From JBHIYN01 sp041984235 (GTDB lineage Bacteria; Pseudomonadota; Gammaproteobacteria; Ga0077536), in NCBI GenBank assembly GCA_041984235.1, contig JBHIYN010000012.1, positions 62,001 to 126,000 on the forward strand: a stretch of 64,000 nucleotides of DNA, in the 5' to 3' direction. This document shows positions 26,168 through 38,058 of the stretch, piece by piece; within the stretch, counting starts at the first letter, position 1; the number at the start of each line of letters is the position of its first letter. Below the pieces are notes generated by a model. That model saw only the letters and a program-made list of their open reading frames with translations. It was not told the origin of the DNA and made no database searches. The translations under genes and the position numbers were made by a program.

Positions 26168-27187
26168 ATGTCATCCAGCGCCGACATGCTCTCGCAGGAC
26201 GAGATCGATGCTCTGCTGTCGGGTGTCGACAGCGGCGAGATAGAAACCGAGATGGACGACGTCGCCGACAGCGGCGCCGTGTCCACCTACGACTTCACCA
26301 GCCAGGATCGCATCGTCCGCGGACGCATGCCCACGCTGGAGATGATCAACGAGCGCCTCGCCCGCAACCTGCGCCAGAGCCTGTTCAACATGCTGCGCCG
26401 TTCGCCGGTGATATCGGTCGAAGGCGTGCAGCTCTCCAAGTTCGGCGAGTACGTGCAGACCTTGCTGATGCCGTCGAACCTGAACATCGTGCACATGCGC
26501 CCGCTCAAGGGCTCGGCGCTGATCGTGTGCAACCCCAAGCTGATCTTCTCGCTGGTCGACTGCTTCTTCGGCGGTGAGGGCAAGTTCGCCAACAAGATCG
26601 AGGGCCGCGACTTCACCGTGACCGAGATGCGCATCGTGCGGCGCTATCTCGATGCCGTCTTCGCCGACCTCGAGGAGGCCTGGGACCCGGTCATGGAGAT
26701 GAAGCTCGAGTACGTCAACTCCGAGGTCAACGCACAGTTCGCCAACATCGTCACACCCAGCGAGGTGGTGGTGGTGTCGAGCTTCCACATCGACCTGGAG
26801 GCGGGCTCGGGCTACATGCACATCGCCATGCCCTACGCCATGATCGAGCCCATTCGCGAACTGCTGGACGCCGGCGTGCAGAGTGACGTGGTCGAGAAGG
26901 ACGAGCGCTGGGGCAAGATCCTGCGCGAGGAGATCAAGGGCGCGGAGGTCACCCTCAACGCGACCCTGACCAGGGCCACGCTCAACCTGAGCGACATCAT
27001 GAAATTCAAGGCCGGCGACGTCTTCCCGGTCGAGCTGCCACAGACGGTGCTCGCGCGGGTCGAAGACGTGCCGGTGTTCCGCGCCACCTACGGCGCCTCG
27101 CGCGGCCGCGCCGCGCTCAAGGTCGTCGAGCAGATCAACCACGGCGCGCTGTCGCCGTCCTCGCACAAGTTTGGAGTCGGAAAATGA
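26168..27187 (+). CDS. fliM: Flagellar motor switch protein FliM
   Basis: FliM is the middle part of the switch complex and the CheY-phosphate receptor. The 339-residue protein begins with the CheY-binding peptide LSQDEIDALLSGV (residues 8-20), has the CheC-like middle domain and a C-terminal SpoA domain. It overlaps fliN by four bases. Its N-terminal peptide is the reference for the repeats in the STAS protein at 17058. Confidence 0.97.
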   Translation: MSSSADMLSQDEIDALLSGVDSGEIETEMDDVADSGAVSTYDFTSQDRIVRGRMPTLEMINERLARNLRQSLFNMLRRSPVISVEGVQLSKFGEYVQTLLMPSNLNIVHMRPLKGSALIVCNPKLIFSLVDCFFGGEGKFANKIEGRDFTVTEMRIVRRYLDAVFADLEEAWDPVMEMKLEYVNSEVNAQFANIVTPSEVVVVSSFHIDLEAGSGYMHIAMPYAMIEPIRELLDAGVQSDVVEKDERWGKILREEIKGAEVTLNATLTRATLNLSDIMKFKAGDVFPVELPQTVLARVEDVPVFRATYGASRGRAALKVVEQINHGALSPSSHKFGVGK

Positions 27188-27603
27188 GCGAAACGGAAAC
27201 CGAATCGCGGGATGACGAGTGGGCCGCGGCGATGGCCGAGCAGGCCGGCAGCGAAGGCGCGGAGCAGGGCGGCGGTGAGGCCGCGGCCGGGGTCGAAGCG
27301 GCGGAGATGAGCGCGCTGGTGGCCGAGCCCGCCGCGGGTGAGCCGGGCGATCTCGACAACATCCTCGACATCCCGGTCACGCTGTCGGTCGAGATCGGCA
27401 GTACCCACGTCAGTATCCGCAACCTGCTGCAGCTCAACCAGGGCTCGGTGGTGGAGCTCGATCGCCTCGCCGGCGAGCCGCTCAACGTGCTCGTCAACGG
27501 CACCCTGATCGCCCACGGTGAGGTGGTGGTGGTGAACGAGAAATTCGGCATTCGCCTGACCGACGTGGTCAGCGCCCAGCAGCGCGTGCGCAAGCTGCAG
27601 TGA
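27184..27603 (+). CDS. fliN: Flagellar motor switch protein FliN
   Basis: The 139-residue protein has an acidic Ala/Glu-rich N-terminus and a C-terminal SpoA domain (ILDIPVTLSVEIGSTHVSIRNLLQLNQGSVVELDR cut across the first strands). FliN forms the base of the C ring and docks FliH. It overlaps both fliM and fliO by four bases. Confidence 0.96.
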   Translation: MSETETESRDDEWAAAMAEQAGSEGAEQGGGEAAAGVEAAEMSALVAEPAAGEPGDLDNILDIPVTLSVEIGSTHVSIRNLLQLNQGSVVELDRLAGEPLNVLVNGTLIAHGEVVVVNEKFGIRLTDVVSAQQRVRKLQ

Positions 27604-27980
27604 CGGCAATGCGCGCCCTTGCCGCAAGCATACCGCTGGCCGTGCCGGCACCGCTGCAGGCCGCGGTGGACCCGGTCGGTCCGGGACAGTTCCTGCAGGT
27701 GCTGGCGGGCCTCGCCATCGTGCTCGCCCTGATCGCGGCGGCGACCTGGGCGGCGCGGCGCGTGCAGGGCTGGCGCCCGCAGGGCGGGGGTCATATCCGC
27801 GTGATCGAGGGCCTCGCCGTCGGTACGCGCGAGAAGCTGCTGCTGGTCGAGGTCGACGATCGGCGCGTGCTGATTGGCATGTGCCCCGGGCGCATGCAGG
27901 CGCTGGCCACCTTGCCGCCGGCGCGCGGCGAGTCTTCCTTCGCCGGCGCGCTGGCCACGGCGGAGACGGAGACCGCCTGA
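27600..27980 (+). CDS. fliO: Flagellar export protein FliO
   Basis: A 126-residue membrane protein with one hydrophobic segment (about 32-50) and a short cytoplasmic domain (RVIEGLAVGTREKLLLVEVDDRRVLIG). FliO helps assemble the FliP ring. The GTG start overlaps the fliN stop, and its stop overlaps the fliP ATG. Confidence 0.88.
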   Translation: MTAMRALAASIPLAVPAPLQAAVDPVGPGQFLQVLAGLAIVLALIAAATWAARRVQGWRPQGGGHIRVIEGLAVGTREKLLLVEVDDRRVLIGMCPGRMQALATLPPARGESSFAGALATAETETA

Positions 27981-28726
27981 TGCACGCCGCGCTGCGTACT
28001 GCCCTGTTGCTCGGCGGCGCCGTGCTGGCGTCCCCGGCGCTGGCCGTGGGCGGCTTCGACGCGCTCTCGGTGACGACCAACGGCGACGGCACCCAGACCT
28101 ATACCCTGACCCTGCAGGTGCTGGTGCTGATGACGGCACTGACCCTGCTGCCCGCGATCCTGCTGGCGATGACTTCCTTCACCCGCATCATCATCGTGCT
28201 CGCCATCCTGCGCCAGGCACTGGGCACGGCGCAGACGCCGTCCAACCAGATCCTGGTCGGGCTGGCCCTGTTCATGACCCTGTTCATCATGGCGCCGGTG
28301 CTCGACCGCCTCTACAGCGAAGCCGTGATGCCCTACCTCGACGACACCATAGAGGTCGGCGAGGCGCTCACGCGCGCCGCGGTGCCGGTGCGCGAATTCA
28401 TGCTCGAGCAGACGCGCGAGTCGGACCTCACGCTGTTCGCCGAGTTGTCGGGCCGGGACACGCTGGTCTCGCGCGCGGACGTGCCGTTCTCGATCCTGCT
28501 GCCTTCGTTCGTCACCAGCGAGCTGAAGACGGCCTTTCAGATCGGCTTTCTGATCTTCCTGCCGTTCCTGATCATCGACCTGGTGGTCGCCAGCGTACTG
28601 ATGTCGATGGGCATGATGATGCTCTCGCCGCTGATCATCTCGCTGCCGTTCAAGATCATGCTGTTCGTGCTGGTCGACGGCTGGGCGCTGATCGTCGGCA
28701 CCCTGGCCGCGAGCTTCTACGCCTGA
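27980..28726 (+). CDS. fliP: Flagellar export gate protein FliP
   Basis: FliP is the main ring subunit of the export gate. The 248-residue protein has a cleavable signal peptide (to about residue 22), a membrane segment with MTSFTRIIIVLAILRQALGT, a periplasmic loop, and the C-terminal hydrophobic part. Its length and motifs are canonical. It starts at ATGA overlapping fliO. Confidence 0.97.
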   Translation: MHAALRTALLLGGAVLASPALAVGGFDALSVTTNGDGTQTYTLTLQVLVLMTALTLLPAILLAMTSFTRIIIVLAILRQALGTAQTPSNQILVGLALFMTLFIMAPVLDRLYSEAVMPYLDDTIEVGEALTRAAVPVREFMLEQTRESDLTLFAELSGRDTLVSRADVPFSILLPSFVTSELKTAFQIGFLIFLPFLIIDLVVASVLMSMGMMMLSPLIISLPFKIMLFVLVDGWALIVGTLAASFYA

Positions 28727-28733
28727 GGCTGGC

Positions 28734-29003
28734 ATGACTCCCGAGACCATCCTCACCATTGGCGATCGGGCGCTGGAGCTGACCATCATGCTGATGGCGC
28801 TGCTGCTGGGCCCGGCGCTGGTCGTCGGCCTGATGATCAGCCTGTTCCAGGCCGCGACCCAGATCAACGAGATGACGCTGAGCTTCATCCCCAAGCTGCT
28901 CGTCACCGTGGCCGTGCTGATGCTCGCCGGCCCCTTCATCCTCGGCAGCCTGACCGATTACACGGTGCGCCTCTACCACGCGATCCCCGGCCTCATTGGC
29001 TGA
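28734..29003 (+). CDS. fliQ: Flagellar export gate protein FliQ
   Basis: An 89-residue protein with two membrane segments, showing the usual GPALVVGLMISLFQAATQIN and LSFIPKLL motifs. It is part of the FliPQR gate and starts seven bases after fliP. Confidence 0.96.
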   Translation: MTPETILTIGDRALELTIMLMALLLGPALVVGLMISLFQAATQINEMTLSFIPKLLVTVAVLMLAGPFILGSLTDYTVRLYHAIPGLIG

Positions 29004-29020
29004 GCCGGCCGGAGCGCGCC

Positions 29021-29797
29021 ATGCACTTCACCGAAACCCAGATCATGACCCTGCTCGGCGCCTGGATGTGGCCGTTCATCCGCGTCAGCGGCTTCGTCAT
29101 GGCCGCACCCGTGATCGGCACGCGGGCGGTACCGGCGCGGGTGCGGGTAGTGCTGGCACTGGTGCTCTCCGGCGTGCTGGCGCCGGCGGTCGCGCCGGCA
29201 GCGCTGATCGATCCGCTCGCAGCCGAAGGCCTGCTGACGGCCATGCACCAGCTCGTCATCGGTGCCACCATCGGGCTGGTGCTCAGGCTGGTGTTCTTCG
29301 TGTTCGAGTTCGCCGGCCAGATCGTCAGCCAGCAGGCCGGTCTCGGCTTTGCCTCGCTGGTCGACCCGCAGTCCGGCGCGCAGGTGCCGGTGCTCGCGCA
29401 TTTCTACATCATCATGGCGACACTGCTGTTCTTCTCGTTCGACGCCCACCTGGTGCTGATCGAGCTGCTCGCCAACAGCTTCGTGCTGCTACCGATCGGT
29501 CCGCAGGGCATTACCGCGGCCGGCGCCGAGGTCATCATGAGCTGGTCGGCCGAGCTCATCGCCGACGGCCTGCTGCTCGGGCTGCCGGTGGTGGTGGCCC
29601 TGCTCGCGATCAACTTCGCGCTCGGCGTGATGGGCCGCGCCGCGCCGCAGCTCAACATCTTCGCGGTCGGCTTCCCGGTCATGATCGTGCTCGGCATGGT
29701 GCTGGTCCTGATCACGCTGCCGACCCTGTCCGGCGCTGCCGAAGGTCTGTTCGATACCGCCTTCGGCACTGCGCGCGAAGCGCTGGAGGCGCGCTGA
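29021..29797 (+). CDS. fliR: Flagellar export gate protein FliR
   Basis: A 258-residue polytopic membrane protein of the FliR/SpaR family, with several hydrophobic helices and the conserved GLGFASLVDPQSG region. It completes the FliPQR gate and lies directly upstream of flhB. Confidence 0.96.
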   Translation: MHFTETQIMTLLGAWMWPFIRVSGFVMAAPVIGTRAVPARVRVVLALVLSGVLAPAVAPAALIDPLAAEGLLTAMHQLVIGATIGLVLRLVFFVFEFAGQIVSQQAGLGFASLVDPQSGAQVPVLAHFYIIMATLLFFSFDAHLVLIELLANSFVLLPIGPQGITAAGAEVIMSWSAELIADGLLLGLPVVVALLAINFALGVMGRAAPQLNIFAVGFPVMIVLGMVLVLITLPTLSGAAEGLFDTAFGTAREALEAR

Positions 29798-29799
29798 TC

Positions 29800-30917
29800 A
29801 TGGCCGATCAGAACGACGCCCAGGAGAAGACAGAACAACCTACTCCCAAGCGGCTGGAGGACGCGCGCAAGAAGGGCCAGATCGCACGCTCGCGCGAACT
29901 CACGACCATGGTCGTGCTGCTGGCCGGTGCGCTCACGCTGTACCTCAGCGCCAGCCACCTGCTCGGCGGCCTCGGCGACATCATGCGCGCGAACTTCGTC
30001 CTCAGCCACGCCGAGGTGCTGGACGTGAAGCTCGTTCCCGAGCGCTTCCTCGACCACATCCTGGCTGCGCTCGCCGCGCTGGCGCCGCTGCTGACGATGG
30101 CGACGGTAGTCGCGGCCGGCGCACCGCTGGCACTGGGCGGCTGGTCGATGAGCGGCGAGGCGCTGCTGCCCAAGCTCGAACGCGTCGACCCGCTGAAGGG
30201 TCTGAAGCGCGTGTTCGGGCCCAAGGGACTGATGGAGATGCTCAAGGCGCTGGCCAAGTTCGTGCTCATCCTGGTCTTTCTCGTCGTCGCCCTGCGCATC
30301 GAGCAGCAGGCCATCCTCGGTCTCGCCAGCGGTGGCGTCGAGGCCGGTCTCGCGCGTTCGGCTCACATCCTTTTTTTCTGCTTCATCCTGGTCAGCCTGG
30401 CGACCGTGGTGGTGGCCATGGTCGACATACCGTTCCAGCTCTGGCAGCACGGCCGCCAGCTGCGCATGTCGATGCAGGAGATCAAGGACGAGCTCAAGGA
30501 GACTGACGGCTCGCCCGAGCTCAAGGGCCGCGTACGCCGCATGCAGCAGGAGATCTCGCAGCGGCGCATGATGGAAGAGGTGCCCAAGGCCGACGTCATC
30601 GTCACCAACCCCGAGCACTACGCGGTCGCGCTGCGCTTCGACCCCGACTCCATGCGCGCACCGGTAGTCGTGGCCAAGGGCGTGGAGGAGATTGCGGCCA
30701 ACATCCGCAAGGTCGCCGAGGCGCACGGCGTGATGCTGATGGCGGCGCCGCCGCTGGCGCGCGCGCTCTACCACACGACCAAGATCAACCAGGAGATCCC
30801 GGCCGGGCTCTACATCGCCTGCGCACGCGTGCTGGCCTACGTGTTCGGTTTGCGTGACGGCGCACGGCACGTCGCGCCGCCGCAGGAACTGCCGATTCCG
30901 CCGGAGTACAGCTACTG

Positions 30918-30918
<1 letters not shown>
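29800..30918 (+). CDS. flhB: Flagellar export switch protein FlhB
   Basis: FlhB switches export from rod/hook to filament proteins. The 372-residue protein has the N-terminal motif EKTEQPTPKRLEDARKKGQIARS, four membrane segments, and the autocleavage site VTNPEHYAVAL (an NPEH variant of the usual NPTH). It starts two bases after fliR and overlaps flhA by one base. Confidence 0.97.
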
Positions 30919-33038
<2,120 letters not shown>

Positions 33039-33113
33039 CGTCAAGCCGATGGCGTCAACAAGCGGAACACGGACACTCGACGTGACGGAATTCAGCGAAA
33101 GAGGAAACCGGCG

Positions 33114-34367
33114 ATGAAGGTGAAGCGCTATTTCGCCGCCAACATGCGCTCGGCACTGGAGATGGTGAAGCAGGAGCAGGGCCCGGACGTGCTCATCCTG
33201 TCCAACCGCAAGGTCGACGGCGGGGTCGAGCTGGTCACTGCCGACGAGCTCAGCGAAGCCGAGGCCGCGCGCCTCGCCGAGCGCAGCCAGGCGCGCCGGC
33301 GGCCCGAGCTTGCCGCCGACGGCGGTGAGCGGGTGCCTGCCGCGGCCGCTGACGACCTCCTTCAGGCCCCCGCCCCCGCGCCCGTGTCGGCGCCGGCAGC
33401 GCGGCGCGCCGCGCCGCCGCCCGCGGAGCAGGACTACCTGTGGACCGATGCCGGCACCGTGCAGCAGATGCGCGACGAGCTGGCCAGCCTCAAGGGCCTG
33501 CTCGAGGCGCAGCTCTCGGGCCTGGCGTGGTCGGACTTCGGCAACCGCCACCCCTTGCGTGCGCGCCTGCTGCGCGTGCTGACCCAGGTCGGCTTCAGCC
33601 CCGGCCTGGCGCGCTCGCTGGTCGCCGAGGTGCCCGACGAGCTCGACTACCGGGCCGGCTGGCACCGCGCGCTGGCGCTGCTGGTGACGCGGCTGAACGT
33701 CGCCCACGATCCCATTCTGCAGGCCGGCGGGCGCGCGGCGCTGCTCGGCCCGACCGGCGTCGGCAAGACCACGCTGGTGTGCAAGCTGGCGGCGCGCTTC
33801 GCGCTGACCCACGGGCCGGATGCCGTCGCCATCGTCTCCATGGACGATCGCCGCCTCGGCGCGCACCAGCAGATGAAGGCCTTCGGCCGTCTCATCGGCA
33901 GCACCGTCTATGCCATCCGCGGCTTCGACGAGCTGGCCGAGCTGCGTGACGAGTTCGACCAGCGCCGCCTGGTCCTCATCGACACCCCCGGCAGCGCGCC
34001 CGACGACGCGCGCTACCGTGAGCTGGTGCTCGGGCTCGACGGGCTCAATGCGGGCATTGACCTGTACAACGTGATCTCGGCCACCACCGACTACCTCGCG
34101 ACCACGCGCGTGCTGCGCGCCTCGGCCGAGCTGGCCGTCGACGCCTGCATCCTGACCAAGCTCGACGAGGCGGCGACGCTGGGTCCGACCCTGTCGGCCA
34201 TCGTCGAGTCCGGTTTGCCGCTGGCCTATACCAGCGCCGGCCAGCGGGTGCCCGACGATCTGGAGACGGTCGCCGCGCGCAGCCTCATCGAGCGCACCGT
34301 CGAGCTCGCCAAGGCGGCCCCCCAACGCGGCGACGCCGCAGTATTCGAACAGGCATTCACGGCATGA
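33114..34367 (+). CDS. flhF: Signal-recognition-particle-like GTPase FlhF
   Basis: FlhF sets polar placement of the flagellum. The 417-residue protein has an N-terminal basic region, an Ala/Pro-rich linker, and the SRP-type NG domain with G1 LGPTGVGKTTLVCKLA, DTPGS and TKLDEA. It overlaps flhG by four bases. GAGGAAA precedes the ATG. No clear promoter is seen in the 75-base gap after flhA. Confidence 0.96.
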   Translation: MKVKRYFAANMRSALEMVKQEQGPDVLILSNRKVDGGVELVTADELSEAEAARLAERSQARRRPELAADGGERVPAAAADDLLQAPAPAPVSAPAARRAAPPPAEQDYLWTDAGTVQQMRDELASLKGLLEAQLSGLAWSDFGNRHPLRARLLRVLTQVGFSPGLARSLVAEVPDELDYRAGWHRALALLVTRLNVAHDPILQAGGRAALLGPTGVGKTTLVCKLAARFALTHGPDAVAIVSMDDRRLGAHQQMKAFGRLIGSTVYAIRGFDELAELRDEFDQRRLVLIDTPGSAPDDARYRELVLGLDGLNAGIDLYNVISATTDYLATTRVLRASAELAVDACILTKLDEAATLGPTLSAIVESGLPLAYTSAGQRVPDDLETVAARSLIERTVELAKAAPQRGDAAVFEQAFTA

Positions 34368-35227
34368 GCGTACCCTTCGACCGCGCCTTGCGCGCACCCC
34401 GGCCGACCCGCGTCATCGCTGTCACCAGCGGCAAGGGCGGCGTCGGCAAGACCACGGTCTCGATCAACCTCTCCGCCGCGCTCGGCGCGATGGGGCACGA
34501 GGTCGTGCTGCTGGACGCCGACCTCGGCCTGGCCAACGTCGACGTGCTGCTCGGGCTGAGCCCCGCGCATACCCTGGGCGACGTCATTGCCGGCACCTGC
34601 GAGCTCGACGAGGCGCTGGTGCAGGGGCCGCCCGGGGTGCACATCGTGCCCGCCGCGTCGGGCATCCAGCACATGGCCGAGCTGAGCGAATTCCAGCGCG
34701 CGGGGCTGATCAACGCCTTCAGCCAGCTCGAGCGCCAGGTCGACTTCATGATTGTTGACACGGCTGCCGGGATCGCCGCCAACACCCTCGATTTCTGCGA
34801 TGCCTCGCACGAGGTGCTGGTGGTGGTGTGCGACGACCCGGCCTCCCTGACCGATGCCTACGCCACCATCAAGGTTCTCAGTCAGCGCACGCGGCGCAGG
34901 AAATTCCGCATTCTTTTCAATATGTTGAGAGATGCGCAGGCGGGCCGCCGACTGTATGCCCACCTTCTCGAGGTGACCGACCGCTACCTCGACGTGCACC
35001 TCGATTACGCCGGGCAGGTGCCTTTCGACGCCAGTCTCGCCGACACCGTCAGGCGTCGCCGCTGCCAGGTGCAGACGCGTCCGGACAGCGTATCCGGCCG
35101 CGCATTCAAGAATCTTGCCGAAACGACCGATAGATGGCCTGTACCCCGCGGCGCCAGTGGTCGCATGGAGTTCTTCGTCGAACGCATGGCTCACGTGGGG
35201 ACAATGCAGAGGGTAGCCCAACTATGA
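34364..35227 (+). CDS. flhG: Flagellar number regulator FlhG (FleN), MinD-like ATPase
   Basis: FlhG/FleN limits flagellar number and restrains the master regulator. The 287-residue protein has the deviant Walker motif TSGKGGVGKTTVSINL, LLDADLGLANVDVLLG and a C-terminal membrane-targeting part. It overlaps flhF and fliA. Confidence 0.95.
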   Translation: MSVPFDRALRAPRPTRVIAVTSGKGGVGKTTVSINLSAALGAMGHEVVLLDADLGLANVDVLLGLSPAHTLGDVIAGTCELDEALVQGPPGVHIVPAASGIQHMAELSEFQRAGLINAFSQLERQVDFMIVDTAAGIAANTLDFCDASHEVLVVVCDDPASLTDAYATIKVLSQRTRRRKFRILFNMLRDAQAGRRLYAHLLEVTDRYLDVHLDYAGQVPFDASLADTVRRRRCQVQTRPDSVSGRAFKNLAETTDRWPVPRGASGRMEFFVERMAHVGTMQRVAQL

Positions 35228-35970
35228 AAAACATCGCCGCTTACAAGAAAGCGGCTGCGTCGGACATCAGTGCGCGCAGCCAGAACGAGCTGGTCGAAGA
35301 TTACGCCCCACTGGTCAAGCGTATCGCTTACCACCTGATGACGCGCCTGCCGCCGACGGTGCAGGTCGACGACCTCATCCAGTCCGGCATGATCGGTCTG
35401 CTGGAGGCGGCGCGCAATTACGACCCGTCGCAGGGTGCGAGCTTCGAGACCTACGCCGGCATCCGCATCCGCGGCGCCATGCTCGACGAGATCCGCAAGG
35501 GTGACTGGGCACCGCGCTCGCTGCATCGCAAGGTGCGCGCGATCACCAAGGCCGTGGCCGACATCGAGGCACGCTACTCGCGCGACGCGCGTGACGCGGA
35601 GGTCGCCGAGGAAGTCGGCATGAGCCTCGACGAGTACTATGCCACGCTGCAGGACGCGACCAGCTACCGGGTGTTCAGCTTCGAGGACCTGCCGACCGGC
35701 GAGGAAGGCATGACCGAGAGCCTGACCGAGAAGATCCCCGAGCCGCTCGACAAGGTCGAGGACGAGCTCTTCCGCGAGGCGCTGGCCGAGGCCATCTCCG
35801 GCCTGCCCGAGCGCGAGCGCCTGGTCATGTCGCTCTACTACAAGGAGGAGCTCAACCTGCGCGAGACCGGCGAGGTGCTGGGGGTCAGCGAGTCGCGCGT
35901 GTGCCAGATCCACTCGCAGGCGCTGATCCGACTCAAGTCGCGCATGTCCGACTGGACCGAAGTGCTCTGA
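35224..35970 (+). CDS. fliA: Flagellar sigma factor FliA (sigma-28)
   Basis: The 248-residue sigma factor has region 2 (YAPLVKRIAYHLMTRLPPTVQVDDLIQSG... FETYAGIRIRGAMLDEIR) and region 4 helix-turn-helix (LNLRETGEVLGVSESRVCQIHSQAL). It would read the sigma-28-like sites found elsewhere in this window. Start ATG 35224 overlaps the flhG stop. Confidence 0.97.
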   Translation: MKNIAAYKKAAASDISARSQNELVEDYAPLVKRIAYHLMTRLPPTVQVDDLIQSGMIGLLEAARNYDPSQGASFETYAGIRIRGAMLDEIRKGDWAPRSLHRKVRAITKAVADIEARYSRDARDAEVAEEVGMSLDEYYATLQDATSYRVFSFEDLPTGEEGMTESLTEKIPEPLDKVEDELFREALAEAISGLPERERLVMSLYYKEELNLRETGEVLGVSESRVCQIHSQALIRLKSRMSDWTEVL

Positions 35971-36089
35971 GTCACCTGCGCGCCTGCGCCGCAATGGCGG
36001 CGCGGGCGCCGCATCCCCGTCTGTCGGCTCGGCTACCCCGGCGTTCCGCGCCACGCTGCCGATTACCGTTTCTCCGCGCTACCCGCGAC

Positions 36090-36116
36090 TCAGCTTTGCC
36101 CGTTGACGGCCGCTAA
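36090..36116 (+). promoter_or_regulatory. Sigma-28 promoter of the cheA2-motAB-cheW operon
   Basis: TCAGCTTT, eleven bases, then GCCGCTAA resembles the FliA consensus with exact spacing and a 7/8 -10 match. The expected start of transcription near 36128 lies after the ATG at 36126, which supports the downstream GTG 36180 as the start of the next gene. Confidence 0.65.
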
Positions 36117-36179
36117 CACGGCTGGATGTCTCACGCCGCGTGGCGTGCGACCAATGACAAGGTTACGGAGTCAACGGCG

Positions 36180-38045
36180 GTGGACGATCACACGATGCAA
36201 GCCTTCCTCAGCGAAGGCGTCGGCATCATCGAACAACTCGACCAGCAGCTCGTCACGCTCGGCAGCGGGGCGGACGACGGCCGTGCGCTGCTCGACGCCA
36301 CGCATGGCTTCCACCGCATCGGCGGTCACGCCGCGGAGCTGGGTATCGACGAGCTTGCGGCACTGAGCGGCAAGGCGGAAGGCCTGTGCCGTGCGCTCGC
36401 CGACGGTGCGCGCGATGTCGATGCGGAAATCGCGACCCTCTTCGTGCAGGTCCTGCGCGCGCTGCGGCGCATGTTCGAGGGTCTCGCCGAGGGGCGCGTC
36501 GCAGCCGTGCCTGCCGACGAACTGATGGCGCGCCTGCTCGTTCATGCCGAGGTCGCGCAGTCCGATCCCGCGGGCGCAGCGGTCGAGCACACGCGGCAGC
36601 TCGCGCCCTGTCCGCGGGCCGCGGAGGGTGATGTCTTCGCCGTTGGCGAGCTGTTCGACGTCACCGATCCGGGCACGCGGGTGCCGGCGGGAGACGAGGC
36701 CCTGATGGCGCGCATCGTCGACGAGATCAAGGCGGCCTCGGAGCGGGAGACCTCCTACGACGATTTGCAGGCCCAGGCCGGTGACGCCTTTGCGGCACTG
36801 TGCGCCAGCGCCGCCGCCGAAACCGGGCTGTTCGACGTCACCGGCGGTGACACGCCGCCGCTGACACCGACCATTCGCCGTACCAGCGGCGCGAGTGCCG
36901 CCCCCGCCGGGCTGCCCGATGCTGACCCGACCCCGCCGCTGCTCGACGATCGCCTGGCCGCACTGGCGCGGGTCCGTGATCGCCTGAGCACGCTGGCCGC
37001 GGACCGGGACGACGCCGAGCTGTCCGATACCGCGACCGATCTCGCGCGTGTCGCCGGCGCGCTGCAGGAAGCCGCGATGCCGGGCGAGGCACAGCCACTG
37101 GCCGGCCTGTTCGCGCGCGCCGCGCGTGTCGCCGCGCCACTCGCACGGCAGCTCGGGCGCGAGGTCGAGCTCGAGCTCGATCCCGGCACCGCGGCGGTCG
37201 AGCGCAACCTGCTCGAAGCGCTCGCCACGCCGCTCGCTACGCTGCTCGGCAATGCCGTGCGCCACGGCATCGAGCTGCCGGCAGTGCGCCGTGACGCCGG
37301 CAAGCCCGCCGCCGGACGCATCGGCCTGAGTGCGCGCTGCGCGGCACAACGCGTCGTGCTCACGGTGACCGACGACGGCCGCGGCATCAACCTCGACGCG
37401 GTGCGGCGCGAGGCGGTTGCCAACGGCCTGCTCAGCGCCGCCGCGGCGGCACGCCTGCCGGCGCGTGACTGTCTCGATCTCCTGCTGTTGCCGGGCCTGC
37501 GTCCCGCTGGCGCGGGAGCGGCGAGCGGCCTCGCCCGGCTGCACCGCTGGGCGCGGCGACTGGGCGGCACGCTGACCCTGGATTCGGCCGCCGGCCACGG
37601 CGCCAGCGTGACCCTGGAGTTGCCGCTGGTAGCTGCGAACCTGCCGCTGCTGATGGTGCGTCGTGGTGCGCACCGCTTCGCGCTGCCGCAGGCCGAGGTC
37701 GACCAGATCCTGCCGGCACAGCGTGCGCGCACGCGGGCACTGAACGGCCGCGAGCTGCTGTTCAACGGCGGGCGCGCCTTCGACCTGCTGGATCCCTCGT
37801 ACTGGTTCGGCGACGAGGCCGTCGCAGCGCGCAGCGGCGACTCCCGGGTCGTCATCGTCCGCGCCGGCGAGGACAGTGCCGCGTTCGTCGTCGACAAGGT
37901 CGATGGCGTGCGCGAGCTGGCGCTGCGCCCGCTGGGTGCCATCGCCTGCGGCGCCGCCGGTGTTGCCGGGGTCGTGGTCGACGCCGGCGAGTTCGTCACC
38001 GTGGCCGAGCCGGCGGCGCTGGCCGCGGCCTGTGCCGGGCGCTGA
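36180..38045 (+). CDS. Degenerate CheA-like histidine kinase paralogue
   Basis: The 621-residue protein keeps CheA order but not its key motifs. The HPt-like start has His45 in FHRIGGHAAELG, with Gly where the conserved Lys of H-x-x-K-G should be. The kinase N box (LLGNAVRHGIE) and G1 (DDGRGI) are present, but the G2 GxGVGMDVV is replaced by GAGAASGLA. The P3 motif LVGELV is not seen. A CheW-like C-terminal domain remains. I chose the GTG at 36180 because GGAG lies upstream. It sits where cheA lies in Pseudomonas-type loci. Activity is doubtful; a scaffold or sink role is possible. Confidence 0.8.
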   Translation: MDDHTMQAFLSEGVGIIEQLDQQLVTLGSGADDGRALLDATHGFHRIGGHAAELGIDELAALSGKAEGLCRALADGARDVDAEIATLFVQVLRALRRMFEGLAEGRVAAVPADELMARLLVHAEVAQSDPAGAAVEHTRQLAPCPRAAEGDVFAVGELFDVTDPGTRVPAGDEALMARIVDEIKAASERETSYDDLQAQAGDAFAALCASAAAETGLFDVTGGDTPPLTPTIRRTSGASAAPAGLPDADPTPPLLDDRLAALARVRDRLSTLAADRDDAELSDTATDLARVAGALQEAAMPGEAQPLAGLFARAARVAAPLARQLGREVELELDPGTAAVERNLLEALATPLATLLGNAVRHGIELPAVRRDAGKPAAGRIGLSARCAAQRVVLTVTDDGRGINLDAVRREAVANGLLSAAAAARLPARDCLDLLLLPGLRPAGAGAASGLARLHRWARRLGGTLTLDSAAGHGASVTLELPLVAANLPLLMVRRGAHRFALPQAEVDQILPAQRARTRALNGRELLFNGGRAFDLLDPSYWFGDEAVAARSGDSRVVIVRAGEDSAAFVVDKVDGVRELALRPLGAIACGAAGVAGVVVDAGEFVTVAEPAALAAACAGR

Positions 38046-38058
38046 GGGGATGGCGCGC

